Assembly (NCBI RefSeq): GCF_028009165.1
Contig: NC_079241.1
Location: 4,774,001 to 4,838,000 of the forward strand
Direction of reading: 5' to 3'
DNA from: Akanthomyces muscarius
Lineage: Eukaryota > Ascomycota > Sordariomycetes > Hypocreales > Cordycipitaceae
Length of the DNA stretch: 64,000 nucleotides
Shown here: one piece after another, positions 19,763 to 32,080 of the stretch
Layout of the letters: each line of letters starts with the position of its first letter
How positions within the stretch are numbered: the stretch's first letter is position 1
The notes under the pieces: model-generated
What the model saw: the letters and a program-made list of their open reading frames with translations, nothing else
Told to the model about the DNA's origin: nothing
The model's database searches: none
Position numbers and translations under genes: made by a program

Positions 19763-22700
19763 ATGGACGCTTCTTCCGCTCCCGTGTGCGCGCCCACCGC
19801 CGATGCGGCCTTTGGCCCCATCATCAGCGACCGCCACTGCCGCGGCGGCTTCGACTTTACCCTCGTCTTTGAGCAGTCCATCTTTGTCCTCGCGCCGGGC
19901 TGCGTCCTGCTGCTCCTCGCACCCTTCCGCCTCGCGGTACTCCTAAAGCGCCCCCAACTGCACGTCGTCCGGCCTGGTAAGCTGCGCGTCGCCAAGCTGG
20001 TGAGTGCCCACCCCTTTTGTCCCTGACCTTTGTAAAAAGAAATTCCAAAAAAAATTCCATGGCGCACCGTAGTCCTCAGCGCCGAAGACTAACACACACT
20101 CTCTCGCCCTCGTCGCGCAGATGACTGCCGCTTCTCTCGCGGCTCTCCAGCTCGCCCTCGTCGTACTCTGGGCGAGGCGGCCGCCCAGCTCCTCCCACCC
20201 GCCCCTGGTAAACAGCGTCTCCCTCGCCGCTGCCTGCGTCTCCTGTGCCTCTACCGTGATGTCCTGTGCCCTCTCGTATCTCGAGCACGTCAGATCGCCG
20301 CGGCCCTCGTCGCTGCTCAACGTCTTCCTGCTGCTGTCGCTGCTGCTCGACGCCGCGCTCCTGCGCACCCTCTGGCTCGCGCGGCTGCTCGACGGCGACA
20401 CGCCCATCCGCGCCGTCTTCTCGGCCGCCTTTGCCGTCAAGGCGGCCCTCGTCCTGCTTGAGGCGCACGGCAAGACTGCGCACCTCGTCCGGGGGACCCG
20501 CGCCCTTGCGCCCGAGGAGACGGCCGGCATCTATGCCCGCGCCGCGCTCGCGTGGGTCGCGCCGCTGCTCCGCACCGGCTTCCGGAGGCTGCTCCGCCCG
20601 GACGACATGTTTGCGCTGGACGACGACATGAGCACGGCGATGCTGAATGAGAAATTCTGGGCGCACTGGAATACATGTGAGTAGCCCGCCAGATCCGCCT
20701 TTCCTTTGTCTTTGCCTTTCCTCTGCATCTGTTCTTTTCTGTCAAGTTGGCGTGCCAAGCCGCGACTAACACCGCTGTAGCACTGGCTAGCAGCACTTAC
20801 AAGCTGCGCCTCATCAGATGCTGCATCTACACCCTCAAAGGCCCCCTTCTGGCAATTGCCGCCCCTCGCCTGGTGCTCCTGTTCTTTACCATTTGCCAGC
20901 CCCTGATTCTGCAGCGCTTTCTTGATTTTCTCAGCGAAAAATCCCAGCCTGTCCAGATCGGCTACGGCCTGATCGCCGCCTACGGCATCGACTACGTCGG
21001 CATCGCCTTTTCCCAGGCCCTCTACTGGCACAGAAATGCGAGAGCCGTCACCATGCTCCGCGGCACGCTCGTCGCCGCAGTGTTTTCCAAGGTGACCGAA
21101 ATTAGCACCACCGTCGCCAAAGATGCAGCCGCCGTCACGCTCATGTCCTCTGATGCAAGTCCAAACAAACGGCAGCCTCCGTGTGGTGTACGAAACTGAC
21201 CCTTTCCAGGTCGATGTCATAATCAGGGCAGCCAAGGAGGTCCACGAGTTTTGGGCCAACCTCATTCAAATCGGCATCGGCACCTGGCTGCTCACCAAGC
21301 AGCTTGGCTATGCCGCCATTGGTCCCATCATTGTTGCCCTGCTCGCGCTGGCGGCCATTTTCTTCTTTTCGCCCCGCGCCAAGAGGTCCAGAGTTGGCTG
21401 GTTGGTCAAGACTCAGGAGCGTGTTGGTAAGTAGTCTTGTATTTTCCAAAGAAAAAAAAACCTGTAGCTAACTGAACCAGGAATCACTTCTGCCATGATT
21501 GGACACATCAAAAGCATCAAGATGGTCGGCTTGGTAGAACCCCTCTCGCGCAAGCTCTCTGATTTGCGAGTGTCTGAAGTCGCTGCCTCGCGCGCATTCC
21601 GAGTCTGCGGGAGCATCACCTCGGCACTCGCCCAAGTTCCCGTCATGCTCTCTCCGGTCCTTGCGTTTGCTCTGTACCAAGGCGTGGCTGCCACCACGGG
21701 ACAGAAGCTCGACGAGAATCGCATGTTCACTGCGTTGGCCTACATCACGCTGCTCTCTGAGCCCTGGTTCTGGATGTTTGAGGCTGTTCTCGACATGAGT
21801 GCTGCAAGCGGCGCCCTTGATCGCATCGAGAAATATCTCTTGGAGTATACTAAGCAGGACACTCGCCTTCTTGAACCAGAAGAAGAGCAGCGCTTTGGAC
21901 AGTCCTCTGGCGACGTCCAACTCTCACGCCTGAGCCGTCAAGGTGAGGCTACAGACGCAATCACGGTCCGTCAAATGAGTGCGGCCTGGTCCAAAGACCA
22001 CACGGAGCTCAAGGATATCACCTTTTCTCTCGCCCGAGGAAAATTCGGCATGCTTCTCGGATCGACCGCCTCCGGCAAGAGCACCCTCCTAAAGTCCCTG
22101 CTGGGAGAAGTCCCCCACACGACCGGCACCGTCAAGCTCGGGAGCCCACGCGTGTCTTGGTGCGAGCAGAGCCCCTGGATCCTGAACCAGACGATTCGCG
22201 AAAACGTCATTGGCTACGCGCATTACGACGTGGATCGCTACGACCAGGTCGTCCAGGCGTGCGCTCTCCACGAGGACTTTGCGCAGCTGCCGCAAGGCGA
22301 CATGACCGTCGTCGGCAGCAAGGGCATGTCCCTCAGCGGCGGCCAGAAGCAGCGAGTCTCCATCGCGCGCGCTCTCTACTTTGACCCCGAGATTGCCATT
22401 TTCGACGACGTCCTTAGCGGACTTGATAACCACACCGCGCTCCAGGTATTCCGAAACGTGTTTGCCGAAAACGGCCTCCTTCGCAGGAGCGGAGCCACCA
22501 TCCTTTTGGCAACCCAGACTGCTGCCTTCCTACCATTCGCCGATATTCTCGTTTCACTGGACGGAAACGGTGGCATCGGAGAAGTTGGCGCCTACCGAGA
22601 CTTGAAGCGCGCCAATGGCTACACGCAGTCGCTTGTGCAAGCCAGCCGCGATGCTGGGCCCTCAGCCACCTCTGAGGAGCAGAGTGACGAGGGTCCCACA

Positions 22701-24614
22701 CTGGAGGTCGTCAAAAAGGAGCACAGGGCCAAGGAAACGAAGCTGGTCGATGATAAAAGACGTCAGCTGGGTGATCGAACCGTTTACAGCTACTACTTTG
22801 GCAGCGTCGGGTCCTTGTTTGCCGCGACGCTGCTCGGGCTCGAAATCGGCTGGGCGTTTCTTCAATGCTTCCCGACCGTGTGGCTCAACTTCTGGGCCAC
22901 CGCCGTCCAAAAGGACCCCAGCACCTCGTCCGGACACTACCTCGGCACTTATGCTGCTCTGCAAATTCTTGCCGTCGTTTGGTTTGCCATCCTGATCTGG
23001 TTTGGCCTCATCAGCATTGCGGCCAAGGCCGGCGTCACGCTCCACCAGCGACTGCTCACAGCGACGCTGCGAGCGCCACTGTCTCTGTTCACCTCCACAG
23101 ACACGGGCGTCATGACGACTAGATTCTCCCAAGATATTGGCATTCTCGACAACCAGCTGCCCCTTGCCCTGGTGGTCTCTCTGGGCAGCCTCTTTTCCGT
23201 CATTGCCAAGGCCGGGCTGCTCGCCGCATCCTCCTACTACGTGGCCATCAGCTTCCCATTCATCGCCGTCTTTTACTACTACCTCCAGCGTGGGTATCTG
23301 CGCACCTCACGCCAGCTGCGCTTTCTCGACCTCGAGGAAAAAGCGCCAGTCTACTCGCAGTTCCTTGAGACGCTCGCCGGCCTGCCCACAGTCCGTGCCT
23401 TTGGCTGGGGCAGCGCCGCCATCCACAAGAACCACGATCTTGTCGACCGCTCCCAGAAGCCCTTCTACCTCCTGATCATCGTGCAAAAGTGGCTCATCAT
23501 GGTGTTGGATCTCGTGACGGCAGGCCTCGCTTTGCTCATTGTCGGCTTCGCCGTATACTTGCGAGACAAGGTCTCAGTCGGTCTCACTGGCGTGGCACTT
23601 GTGCAACTAATTTCGATGAGCCAAGCACTCAACATGCTGATTCAGTTTTGGACATCGGTAGAGACATCGATCGGGGCGGTTGCGCGTATCAAGAACTTCA
23701 CAGAAGAGGCCGGCGATGAGAACAAGCTGAATGAGACGGCAGAGCCTCCTGAGACCTGGCCGTCGGCCGGAGGGGTGGTGATTTCGGATCTGACCGCTTC
23801 TTATGACGAGAGAGAGCCCGTGAAGGCTTTGGATGGTATCGAAATCGCCATTAAGCCTGGCGAAAAGGTGGGAATATGCGGTCGCACTGGGAGGTGAGTT
23901 CGTCAAGCAGATCAAAGAAAAGAATGAACACAGCTAACAAACTCTCTCAATGAAGCGGCAAATCATCTCTGCTGCTCTCGTTTCTGCGCCTCCTAGACGC
24001 TAGCTCTGGCAGCATCGTTGTCGATGGTATCAACTTGGCCACGCTTCCGCGGGACCTCATCCGCAGCCGCATTGTCACCGTCAGCCAGGATCATTTCGTT
24101 CTTCCAGGCACTGTGCGAGAGAATCTCGATCCATTCTGCGCCTTTGAAACGTCGGATCTGATCGAGGCTCTCGAAGCGGCCGATATTTGGGCCACGATTG
24201 AGAGGAAGGGCGGCTTGGATGTCAAGCTTGGAGACGACATGCTAAGCCACGGCCAGAAGCAACTGTTTTCACTGGCCAGAGCTATTCTGCGCAAGGATGC
24301 GGGACGCATCGTCTTGCTGGATGAAGCAACAAGCAGGTAATGTGGACAATCATGCTCCCCCGCCGGAATGAACTACACTAATCAGGAGCGTCAGTGTGGA
24401 TGGGGAAATTGAAGAAAAGGTGCAAAAGGTAGTCGAGACGCTCTTCAAGAACCATACAGTAATCTCTATTGCACATCATCTCGACACAATCATCGACTTT
24501 GACAAGGTTGTACTTCTCGACAAGGGCAAGGTGGCGGAGATTGGTAGACCACGAGAGCTTCTACAGTCAAACACAATGTTTCGTGCACTCTGGGAAGCGA
24601 GTCATGGGCGATAG
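19763..24614 (+). CDS. ABCC (MRP)-type full-length ABC transporter
   Basis: Seven exons are inferred: 19763-19999, 20121-20676, 20781-21154, 21210-21426, 21481-23893, 23956-24336 and 24395-24614, giving 1465 aa. Intron 3 (21155-21209) is GC-AG (GCAAGT...CCAG); the others are GT-AG. The N terminus has about five hydrophobic helices (TMD0) before TMD1, so the layout is TMD0-TMD1-NBD1-TMD2-NBD2. NBD1 has Walker A GSTASGKST (655-663), LSGGQKQR (746-753) and AIFDDVLSGLD (767-777), with Asp in place of the catalytic Glu as usual for ABCC. NBD2 has GRTGSGKSS (about 1262-1270, split by intron 5), LSHGQKQL (1362-1369) and LLDEATSSVD. The family exports drugs, conjugates or secondary metabolites across plasma or vacuolar membranes. 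The substrate is unknown and no biosynthetic cluster flanks it. Confidence 0.92.
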
Positions 24615-24734
24615 ACGTGAAGAGAACACGCGCTGAAATCTTCCATTAGGAATCAAGGTCTATTTAAAATGCTTTTGTATCAAATTTGTCCAGTGTCGTC
24701 TCTATGTGCAGCTGTAAGACTTTATCTATATATT

Positions 24735-26283
24735 TCATCGTTCGACTGTGATGAAGCGCCCTCTACCGGCTCTAGCAGCAGTGATGTGCCTCTCGACAGA
24801 AGCAGCCATCTCGGCTGCCTCTCGGTGTGCAGTTCTGATCGATGGTGCGGCATCGTCTGCCAACGCCCAGCCCATCCTGAGCCGAAGGCGCGTAATCTTG
24901 CCCCAGTTGCTGACCCAGTCAATATAGTCATGCTCGTCTTCGAGTTTGAGGGCTTTGAACCAAGAGGCACAGCCCGTGAGATCCAGAAACTCAAGAGAGT
25001 ATAGACTTTGGCTGAGCTTCTTGAGCACGAGCAGCGCCTCGCTCCAATCGTGGTCGATCGAGTGGGAGTAGTAGTTTGTCCCGCCATAGGGAATTCGGTG
25101 GCCTTGCGGGGAGCCAACAGTAACAAACTTGGCATTCTGCAAGAAACAAGGCTCGGGCCAGTATGCAAGGCTCAGGTGGGTGACTGAGCGAAGCTTGGGA
25201 GCAAGAGTCAGGAGATCCCTCCATGATGCGTTTTGGGCCAGCTCGGGATTAATGGCGAGAGAAAGGTGAGTTAGATTGGGCACCAGTGCATGAGAAAGGC
25301 GGGCGGCCGGGCGGTCCTCACTGGCGTCCCAGGAATCTTGGGCGTCTTCCAGGACCGGAGCAGTTGGCCGAGCGGGGAAGAGAAAGGCAGTCACTTCTCT
25401 CAGGGTCAACGATCTTCCCAAGGCCCCAGTCAGGTCCAGAGAAGTAATTTGTGAATCGACAGCCGGGGGCAGGCGCACACCCCCTCCATGATGGCCGTCG
25501 CTTTCGCTTTCGCCGTCTCCGTCGCTGTCGCTGTCGCCTTGGCTGGGGCGCAGGAGCAGGGCCTTGAAGTCGCCAAAAGCAAGGCCGGCATCGCCATGGA
25601 TAGCGATTTCCCGCATTAGTGCTGGCTTGAGGTGGCTCGGGATGTCGTACATGTAATGCTGGTCATAGATACGGTGGAAGGCCCAGTTGGCGGCCAGATG
25701 AGCGATGACGAGGCCAACCAGGCTCCTGGGTGCCGGGGACTGCAGCCCCGGCAGGGAGATGTTGGCTATGGCATTGCGAGCAGCAGATGCAACTTCGGAC
25801 ACAGGCCGGGGTGCTACCTGTTGGTGATGGGCAGGCAAGGTCCAGCTACGTGGGGGAGGGGGCCCGGCGGGAAGGCGACGACCAGTGCTGTCGAACCTGG
25901 GCCTGACAGTGCGCCTGGGGCGGGGAGAAGGCGTTTCTGGAATCTGCAGAATATGCCTCAGAGCTGGGGGCACGGTTGGAGTGTTGGCATGCAGCAGAGG
26001 AGACAAGGCAGCGGGACCCTGTGTCGACGAGGATGCGAGCGACGTGTGACGTAGCTGGGTGAGCAGCTCGTTGACGGATTTTTGAGGTTTGTCTGTGGTG
26101 CAGGGTGTGACGAGACGCGCGTCGGTAGTTAGCTAGGCATTGGATGACGGATGGCGCGTTTTCGCTGTCGCTGGGTGATGGGAGATGCATGGACCTGGAG
26201 TAGCACTCACCTTTGCTAACGCGAGAAGCAGGCGACAGCGCTTGGGGCGACTTGAGGTAGGAGTGGTGTCGTTTCTTAGGCAT
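24735..26283 (-). CDS. Conserved-type hypothetical protein with leucine-rich segments
   Basis: Two exons, 26211-26283 and 24735-26092, are joined by a 118-bp intron (GTGAGT...CACAG), giving 476 aa from ATG 26283. The N terminus MPKKRHHSYLKSPQALSPAS joins in frame to DKPQKSVNELLTQLRHTSLA. The middle is Pro-rich, then a helical region with IAHLAANWAFHRIYDQHY. An acidic Asp/Ser/Glu tract (211-223) is encoded by a GC-rich microsatellite. The C-terminal half has leucine-rich-repeat-like strands (ITSLDLTGAL, LTHLSLAINPEL, VTHLSLAYWPEP, LEFLDLTGCASW). I do not recognise the family and assign no function. It may bind a partner through the LRR-like face (inference). Its 3' end is 120 bp from that of the ABCC gene. 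Confidence 0.75.
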
Positions 26284-26540
26284 GCCCGGACGTCCTGGAT
26301 CGAGAATGCTTTCTGTACGAGCTGCTAGGAAATTGGCCGAGCAGGGAAGTACAGAGTATATGCACCCTGGAGGGGAGAAGAGATGACTGGGGAATGCGCC
26401 GATTTCTCCTTGTGGCGATGGTGCGCAGTGACTGTGCGCAGCGTGGTGATGACTCTTGAGCGTGGGATACAATGACCATGACTGGGCTGGGAGGCGAGGC
26501 TGTGGGCGGGGCGCCGGAACACAGTCAGAGGCAAGAGAGG

Positions 26541-27030
26541 CTACCTAGAGGTAGGTACCTAGGTAGAGCTGGCGCGCCTTCCTTACTGCCTTACAGGATG
26601 CCTGCCATTTACGATGCTACCCTGAAATGGTTGGCAAATGCCGGGCGCCATGAGCTAGGTACCTAACTATTATTATCGAGGTACATTGACTGGACGGGTG
26701 CTCTGCAGGGACGGACAAGGTGCATGCATATCTTACAGGGAACGCCAACAAAGGTACCCTTACCTTCGCCTACCCTACCCTGCCAGTCAGTACACCTGCC
26801 GACCGCTAACGCAACCGCCACAGGGGTGCACCGGCGGCCTTCTCCGGCTAGCGTCACTGTATTTGGCTCCTTGGCACTACTACCTAGGTAAGTACCGGCT
26901 ATCGCTAGAGGTCCCTGTAGGCTGTAGCGTCTTAAATGCCTACAGTACCTTACCTACGTAAGTACCTTGCTGCCAACGGCGCCAACAGCTGCTTTCATCA
27001 GTGCCATACCTAGATGGACCTACCTAGGTA
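26541..27030. repeat. TACCTAGGTA palindrome cluster B
   Basis: Perfect TACCTAGGTA copies are at 26556-26565, 26881-26890 and 27021-27030, the permuted palindrome TAGGTACCTA at 26656-26665, and near-copies around 26948-26967. This is the same motif as in cluster A at 3.7-4.9 kb. Confidence 0.85.
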
Positions 27031-30000
27031 GCAAATAAAGTTGGTTATATATCTAGGTGCTGAAATAAAAGGCGAAAAACGCGTCCCGTAACAGCTTGCT
27101 AACATGTTCGTTTGCACACTTCTGTTAGCACTTTAACCTTGAAACCCCGTGCCTGCTTGATCTCTGGCCTGAGTTATCAGCGGGCCACTGTTTATCCCAG
27201 ACAGCATCCGAAAATCCACGGCCCGGAGTCTATCGCCGCGGGATACTATTATTATCGCCAAACTCAACTCAGGGCTGGGACCGTTGGAAGGAAACAGTCA
27301 CAAGACGCGCACTGTATGCGGGACGGCCCCGGCGCGCCCCTGGTTCTTGTCTCGGCCTGGCGGGTCTCTCGCTGCACTCTGCCCATTTATCGCCATTTCC
27401 CAAGCGCTTCCCTTCGTCACACTTGCGAGCCTTTCTCGGCCTTACTGAGTACTGCTGCATCGCCAAAATAAACGAAACACCAGACATTCGTACGACGGCC
27501 AATGATAACGACGGCAGCCACAAACACTTGGCGAAAGCGTCCACCCCCTCCAATATCGCCCCGACCCAGACAAAGCTTCCCCTCCAGCAGCTGTGCCCGC
27601 CGGCTGATGTGCTACCCCGAGTCTTTCCAGGTACCGCTTGAGCCAGTTCCATTGTCGGCTTCGGCCTCGGACAGGTCGTATAAGCCTGTGATCAAAGAGG
27701 CGCTTTCAGCCATGCTCGGCCGTGCACCTTCCAGCGACCTTGTCCCCTTCCTCAGGGCGACACTGGTCAAGCCTTGTTACGATGACAGGCTTCACAGGCA
27801 GAGTCTCGAGGACAATTTGATTACACGGCCTCTGCAAAATATTCCCGTCATCTTGTGAAAGATGCCACCAGTGTCACAACTCCGTCGTTTGACAGTTAAC
27901 AGCCGCCAGGGACTCCCACGTGGCGACAGTTGCCGCATGACCCCGTCTGAAATCTGGCCCATGCCAAAGGGACAAGGGACGAGCCTCCAAGTCTCTGTCG
28001 TCCCACTCTTATATGCCCCATACAGGAAATTCGAAGCGAATTGCCGTTTATGAAAACGCCTGCTTCGCTTCTCTGACGCGCGGGCCCTGTGTTTGTTCGC
28101 GAGCATCTCAGACCCCTGGGCACCGCAGCAGCTGATCTTTGCTTCTTGTTTTCACCGCCCCCAAAAGACATAACATCGATCAAATAGTTAGCGCCGACAT
28201 CGAGTAGCACCGTCTTCGTGATACCGTGATGCTGAACATGCGTGTCCGGCGTCCGACATCGCTGTCGTACTGACCTGACTTGTGTAGCGCTGGCTCCCCT
28301 GCGACTTATGAGACGGCATACACGAGAGAGGGTCTGTAAGACAGACTATCTTGTCAGCGGCCGGGTGGCGAACAGAGAGAATCGAGGAAAACGAGCCAAA
28401 CAGCCCGTGCTCGATGCTCTCATGCAAGCCACTGTAACGCATTCCGTGAATGCTGTGAGATGATTTTGCCAGCGCCTTGGCCAGGACCCTCACTTCGCCT
28501 GCAGCAGGTATACAATAAAACGAAGACTATGCGATACGTATACAATAGAGGAGCGACAGAAGACAAAAGGCTTCATCTCATTAGTCTCCCGGCAGCAAGA
28601 CGGGAACGGCTTCTGCTCCCCGGAGGAGAACAGAGGCAATGCTAAATAATTAGAGGTAAATATCGGCGCTTTTTGCCCTTGACTTGGTGTAGCTCTCTTT
28701 CATCCAGTCCCGACCTAGCTCAGCCCAATTATCCAAGCCCGCAAACCGGGACTGCGGAGAACTAGTCATGGTTGGGCTGCTCTGGCCCTCTGCCCACGTT
28801 TTTCTAGTCTGATTCTTGTGCGCAATACTAGAAAATGCAAGCCAGGATGAAATCTGTTGCTCTTCTACAAGGTACTGCAATCGGTGTAGTGCTGCAAGAA
28901 AGGGTTTGCCCTCGTCTGACAGACATCACACTGCGAACCAAAGGCGGTCTGGACATGACGATACACCCATCCGGCCTGCGTGGCAAGAGCAGTACAGTAG
29001 TATCCACCAAGGCAGAGAACTGGGTAGAATGAGTGACGGCGGTGCTGCGCAATTCAGTAGGCTTCCGACGTTTGCCTTCCGCAGAAGGTGTCGTGATTCA
29101 GTAATACGACCGATTGTGCACTGCCAATCGCCTGACGCACCCCCTTTCCCATTTCCCCTCCCCCCTCCCGCTTCTCTTCTTGTGTGAATCATACCTGAGG
29201 AAAATGGCCTGCTCTGTCCGTCTTTCATGTCACGAGCGTCGAACAAACCGTTGTGCAATTGAGATGAACACCTATCTTGAAGCCATGATAGCTGACGCGC
29301 CGGTACTTGAGGACGGAGCATGCCAGGCCAGACGGTAGAGTTGCCCAAACTGCTCCGCGGCTACAAGAACAAGCCGGATTTGATAACATGTATTACTAAG
29401 TCCGAAAGAAGTAGAAGTTGCGGCCCCCGTTGCGACTCAGATGGTCGTGACCCAGTTCACTCAATAGTTTGACCCAACGAGCAAATGAGTGTTGAGCAGG
29501 TATGATGGGGGCTTGGAAATACGCTCTTGGACCCAGGCAAACGTCCATTGCAGTACCTGACCCCAAGCTCGTGCGACTGATTCATGATGATACAAGTACA
29601 ACCACCAAAAGGAGGGGAGTGTAGCACCAACACCATCACATTTTGCCTCCGTTACGGCTGGTGTAAAAGCCCGGCGCGTATGTTGGTCACTCACAATTTC
29701 TTGTTTAGCAAATCAAAACAACGAGTCATGTGGATGAAAACTGCATCATTGCTAGGCCGGCATTCTCTAAACTGGTGACGTGATTGAAAAGGAAAAAGCC
29801 GTTGAGCACCAGCAGACCCGGGTGAATCGACTCAAGCGCTGGGCATACACCGGGCTCCGGGTGGACAGATGTTAGCACTTTTACGCCCCGGACAAGGATC
29901 AGCGCCGATCTTCCTTCCGATCTCTCGCATATCTGGGGAGTTTTATTAGCTTTGTCCACGTTGACCGCTGGGCAGCTGTGTGAGGGGTGGCTTGCTGCTG

Positions 30001-30556
30001 CGCACACACTACATACCGCTAGGCTTATACACGAGCTGCGGTGAGGGAAAGATCTTCAGTCTGCCTCGCATATCGTGAAGAGCAAGGAAAAGCAAAGGGC
30101 AGTAAGCGTAAGTACATTGTATACGGACCCTGGTTCCGAGTCCCGCGTGAGGGCAGCCTAGCCAAGAGCGGCCCGTGTTTTGAAGAGCGAGCTGAGGCCC
30201 TCTTCAAGCCCACCCCTGTAGCCACGAGCTCTCCCGTCGAAAGGTCAGCGAGTAGCGCCCCGGGCACAATACACCGTTCTGTTGGCTGCTTGATCCTCCC
30301 ATGTACCCGCTCGACCTGGCCGTCTGATGCATGGGCGATGGTGGAAGAGGGGCGCACGGGTGCGTGCATGAGCAGCGGCCCCGGCAGCGCCTCAGACTAA
30401 CAAGCCCTTGGAGAGAGATTGACAGCCGGAGCAATGACCGGAATGGGCTGAAGGGTGGGCTTTTGGGCTTGAAGGCAACTAAAAGTATTCATTCTTGTTT
30501 TCTTTTGAAAAGATCGGTCTGCCAGGGCGTGATTTCAAGCGCAGGCGAGAGAGGAC

Positions 30557-30577
30557 GGGGGGGGGGGGGGGGGGGGG
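30557..30577 (+). repeat. G homopolymer, 21 nt
   Basis: An uninterrupted G run in the upstream region of the NDT80-like gene, with G-quadruplex potential and a length that sequencing may misjudge. Confidence 0.9.
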
Positions 30578-31148
30578 CACTCAGCAGCCAAAGCGCAGAG
30601 TGCAAATATACGCCGTTGAATCGGTTGTACAATGTGTGCTTGCTACCCGTCCCTCCACAATTTCTTCAATATGTTCATTTTTTATTTCCTTTTTATCAAG
30701 AAAATAAATGCTAGCCGCCTACGTTTTCCCTGACCAATTACGAGGAAATGGGCGGTCTCGAATGGGGAGTTGACCTTCCCGTCGGGATGATCATACCCCC
30801 CCACCCAGGCCTTGATTCTGGGTGAGCAGCCGTCTGTTGTTGCTGTTGGGGAACGGTTAATCTACCTGTTAGCGCCCTGGGGTCATGCTGCGATACTGGC
30901 AGAAGCAAGTGAAGCCGTGATTCACAGGCCCTGTGCGTCGTGCAGACACGCCCCTCCCTCCAAGGCTCTCGCTCGCTCTGCCTCCGCCTCCCTCGCCTGC
31001 CCAATCGCGGCATGCATCACCTGGGGCCCCGTCCTCTTATTCAAATAGTCCCTATCTCGGAGGAGGGTGCTTCTTCCGTCTGCTGCTGTGATGGAGGGAC
31101 GGGGTGCTGGGCGAGTGTCCCGCAATCGTCTGCCCCCCTCACGTTGGA

Positions 31149-31156
31149 TATATAAA
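31149..31156 (+). promoter_or_regulatory. TATA-like element upstream of the NDT80-like gene
   Basis: TATATAAA is followed after about 100 bp by a TTC/CTT-rich tract (31252-31275), as in many fungal core promoters. It is about 930 bp upstream of the proposed ATG at 32081, which would imply a long leader. Inferred from sequence only. Confidence 0.4.
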
Positions 31157-31179
31157 TCCGCGACTCTCCCAGCATACCC

Positions 31180-32080
31180 GTTGCCTTTCCAATCAGATCA
31201 GACTACAAATTAAGCTTCGACATTGCCCAACAGTCTGAAGTTTAAAGTTTTTCTCCTTCCTCTTCTTCTTCTTCTTTTGTTCGAATAGCATCGATCCCTG
31301 GTGCTTCGCTCAAAAGCAGACCTTCATCTGTAAGTCGCCGGTCCTCCATCGCTTCCCCACACCGAGGGCCGTTTGCAAGCCAAACGGCCGCCTTGATGCT
31401 ACACTCGACGTCTTCACCTTTCATCCATTCGGTCGACACGAGTCCTTTGACTCAATCAGCTGTACATGGATGAATACGATCGAAGTCGCGCCCCCTTCCG
31501 AATACTGACACAAGCCCAACGTCGCTGCATGGCCGTTGTATCATCTCCACATGTGCTAACAGCGGTTCGCCTCACTTTAGTTCGATCCGATCGTACCGAA
31601 CGTCGAAACAAACGTGTGAGTTTGACTCTTCTCGTCCTCTATATGCGAATCTCTTGGATTTGCTTGAAGATTTGCTGCCGCAAGGCTGCAACGCTTTGTC
31701 CCAGGGCATCGCATCGTGTTCGGCATCGACTTCGGAGCACTCCAAGAGCGGGCATATTACACTGCAATACTGTGAAGCAAATAACTGACATAAAAATAGT
31801 CATCGTTCGAGATCAGATCTGGTCGACTTCGGTTGTGTCGATACCCTCCCACAGTACGCTCGCCCGCCTGCACTGCTCGACGAAGAATACACAGCTGACA
31901 TTCGTCAAGACCATTATTCTGCAAGCTGTTCCGGCAGAATAATCCGTATGCATTCTCAACAGCACAAGGTAAGTCATCACTAGTGATTGTGCCTGCTCTA
32001 TCTTGTGTCCGGCTTCGGTGCGGTGCAGCGTCCGCTTTGCCTGTGCACTGCTATCGACTTGGCCTCGACTTGGCTTCGAG
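31180..32080 (+). other. Putative long 5' leader with candidate introns
   Basis: The region between the TATA-like element and the proposed start contains consensus donors GTAAGT (31330), GTGAGT (31616) and GTAAGT (31969), and several upstream ATGs, for example one opening a 158-codon frame at 31466. This fits a spliced, uORF-bearing leader, as is common for fungal developmental regulators. The exact exons cannot be fixed from sequence. Confidence 0.4.

Larger units (their letters stand above)
26284..31140. other. Gene-poor intergenic region
   Basis: About 4.9 kb has no frame that I can support as coding and no convincing splice-linked exons. It contains the TACCTAGGTA cluster B (26556-27030), a 21-nt G run (30557-30577), and otherwise unremarkable mixed-composition sequence. 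It is the distal upstream region of the NDT80-type regulator. Confidence 0.6.
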
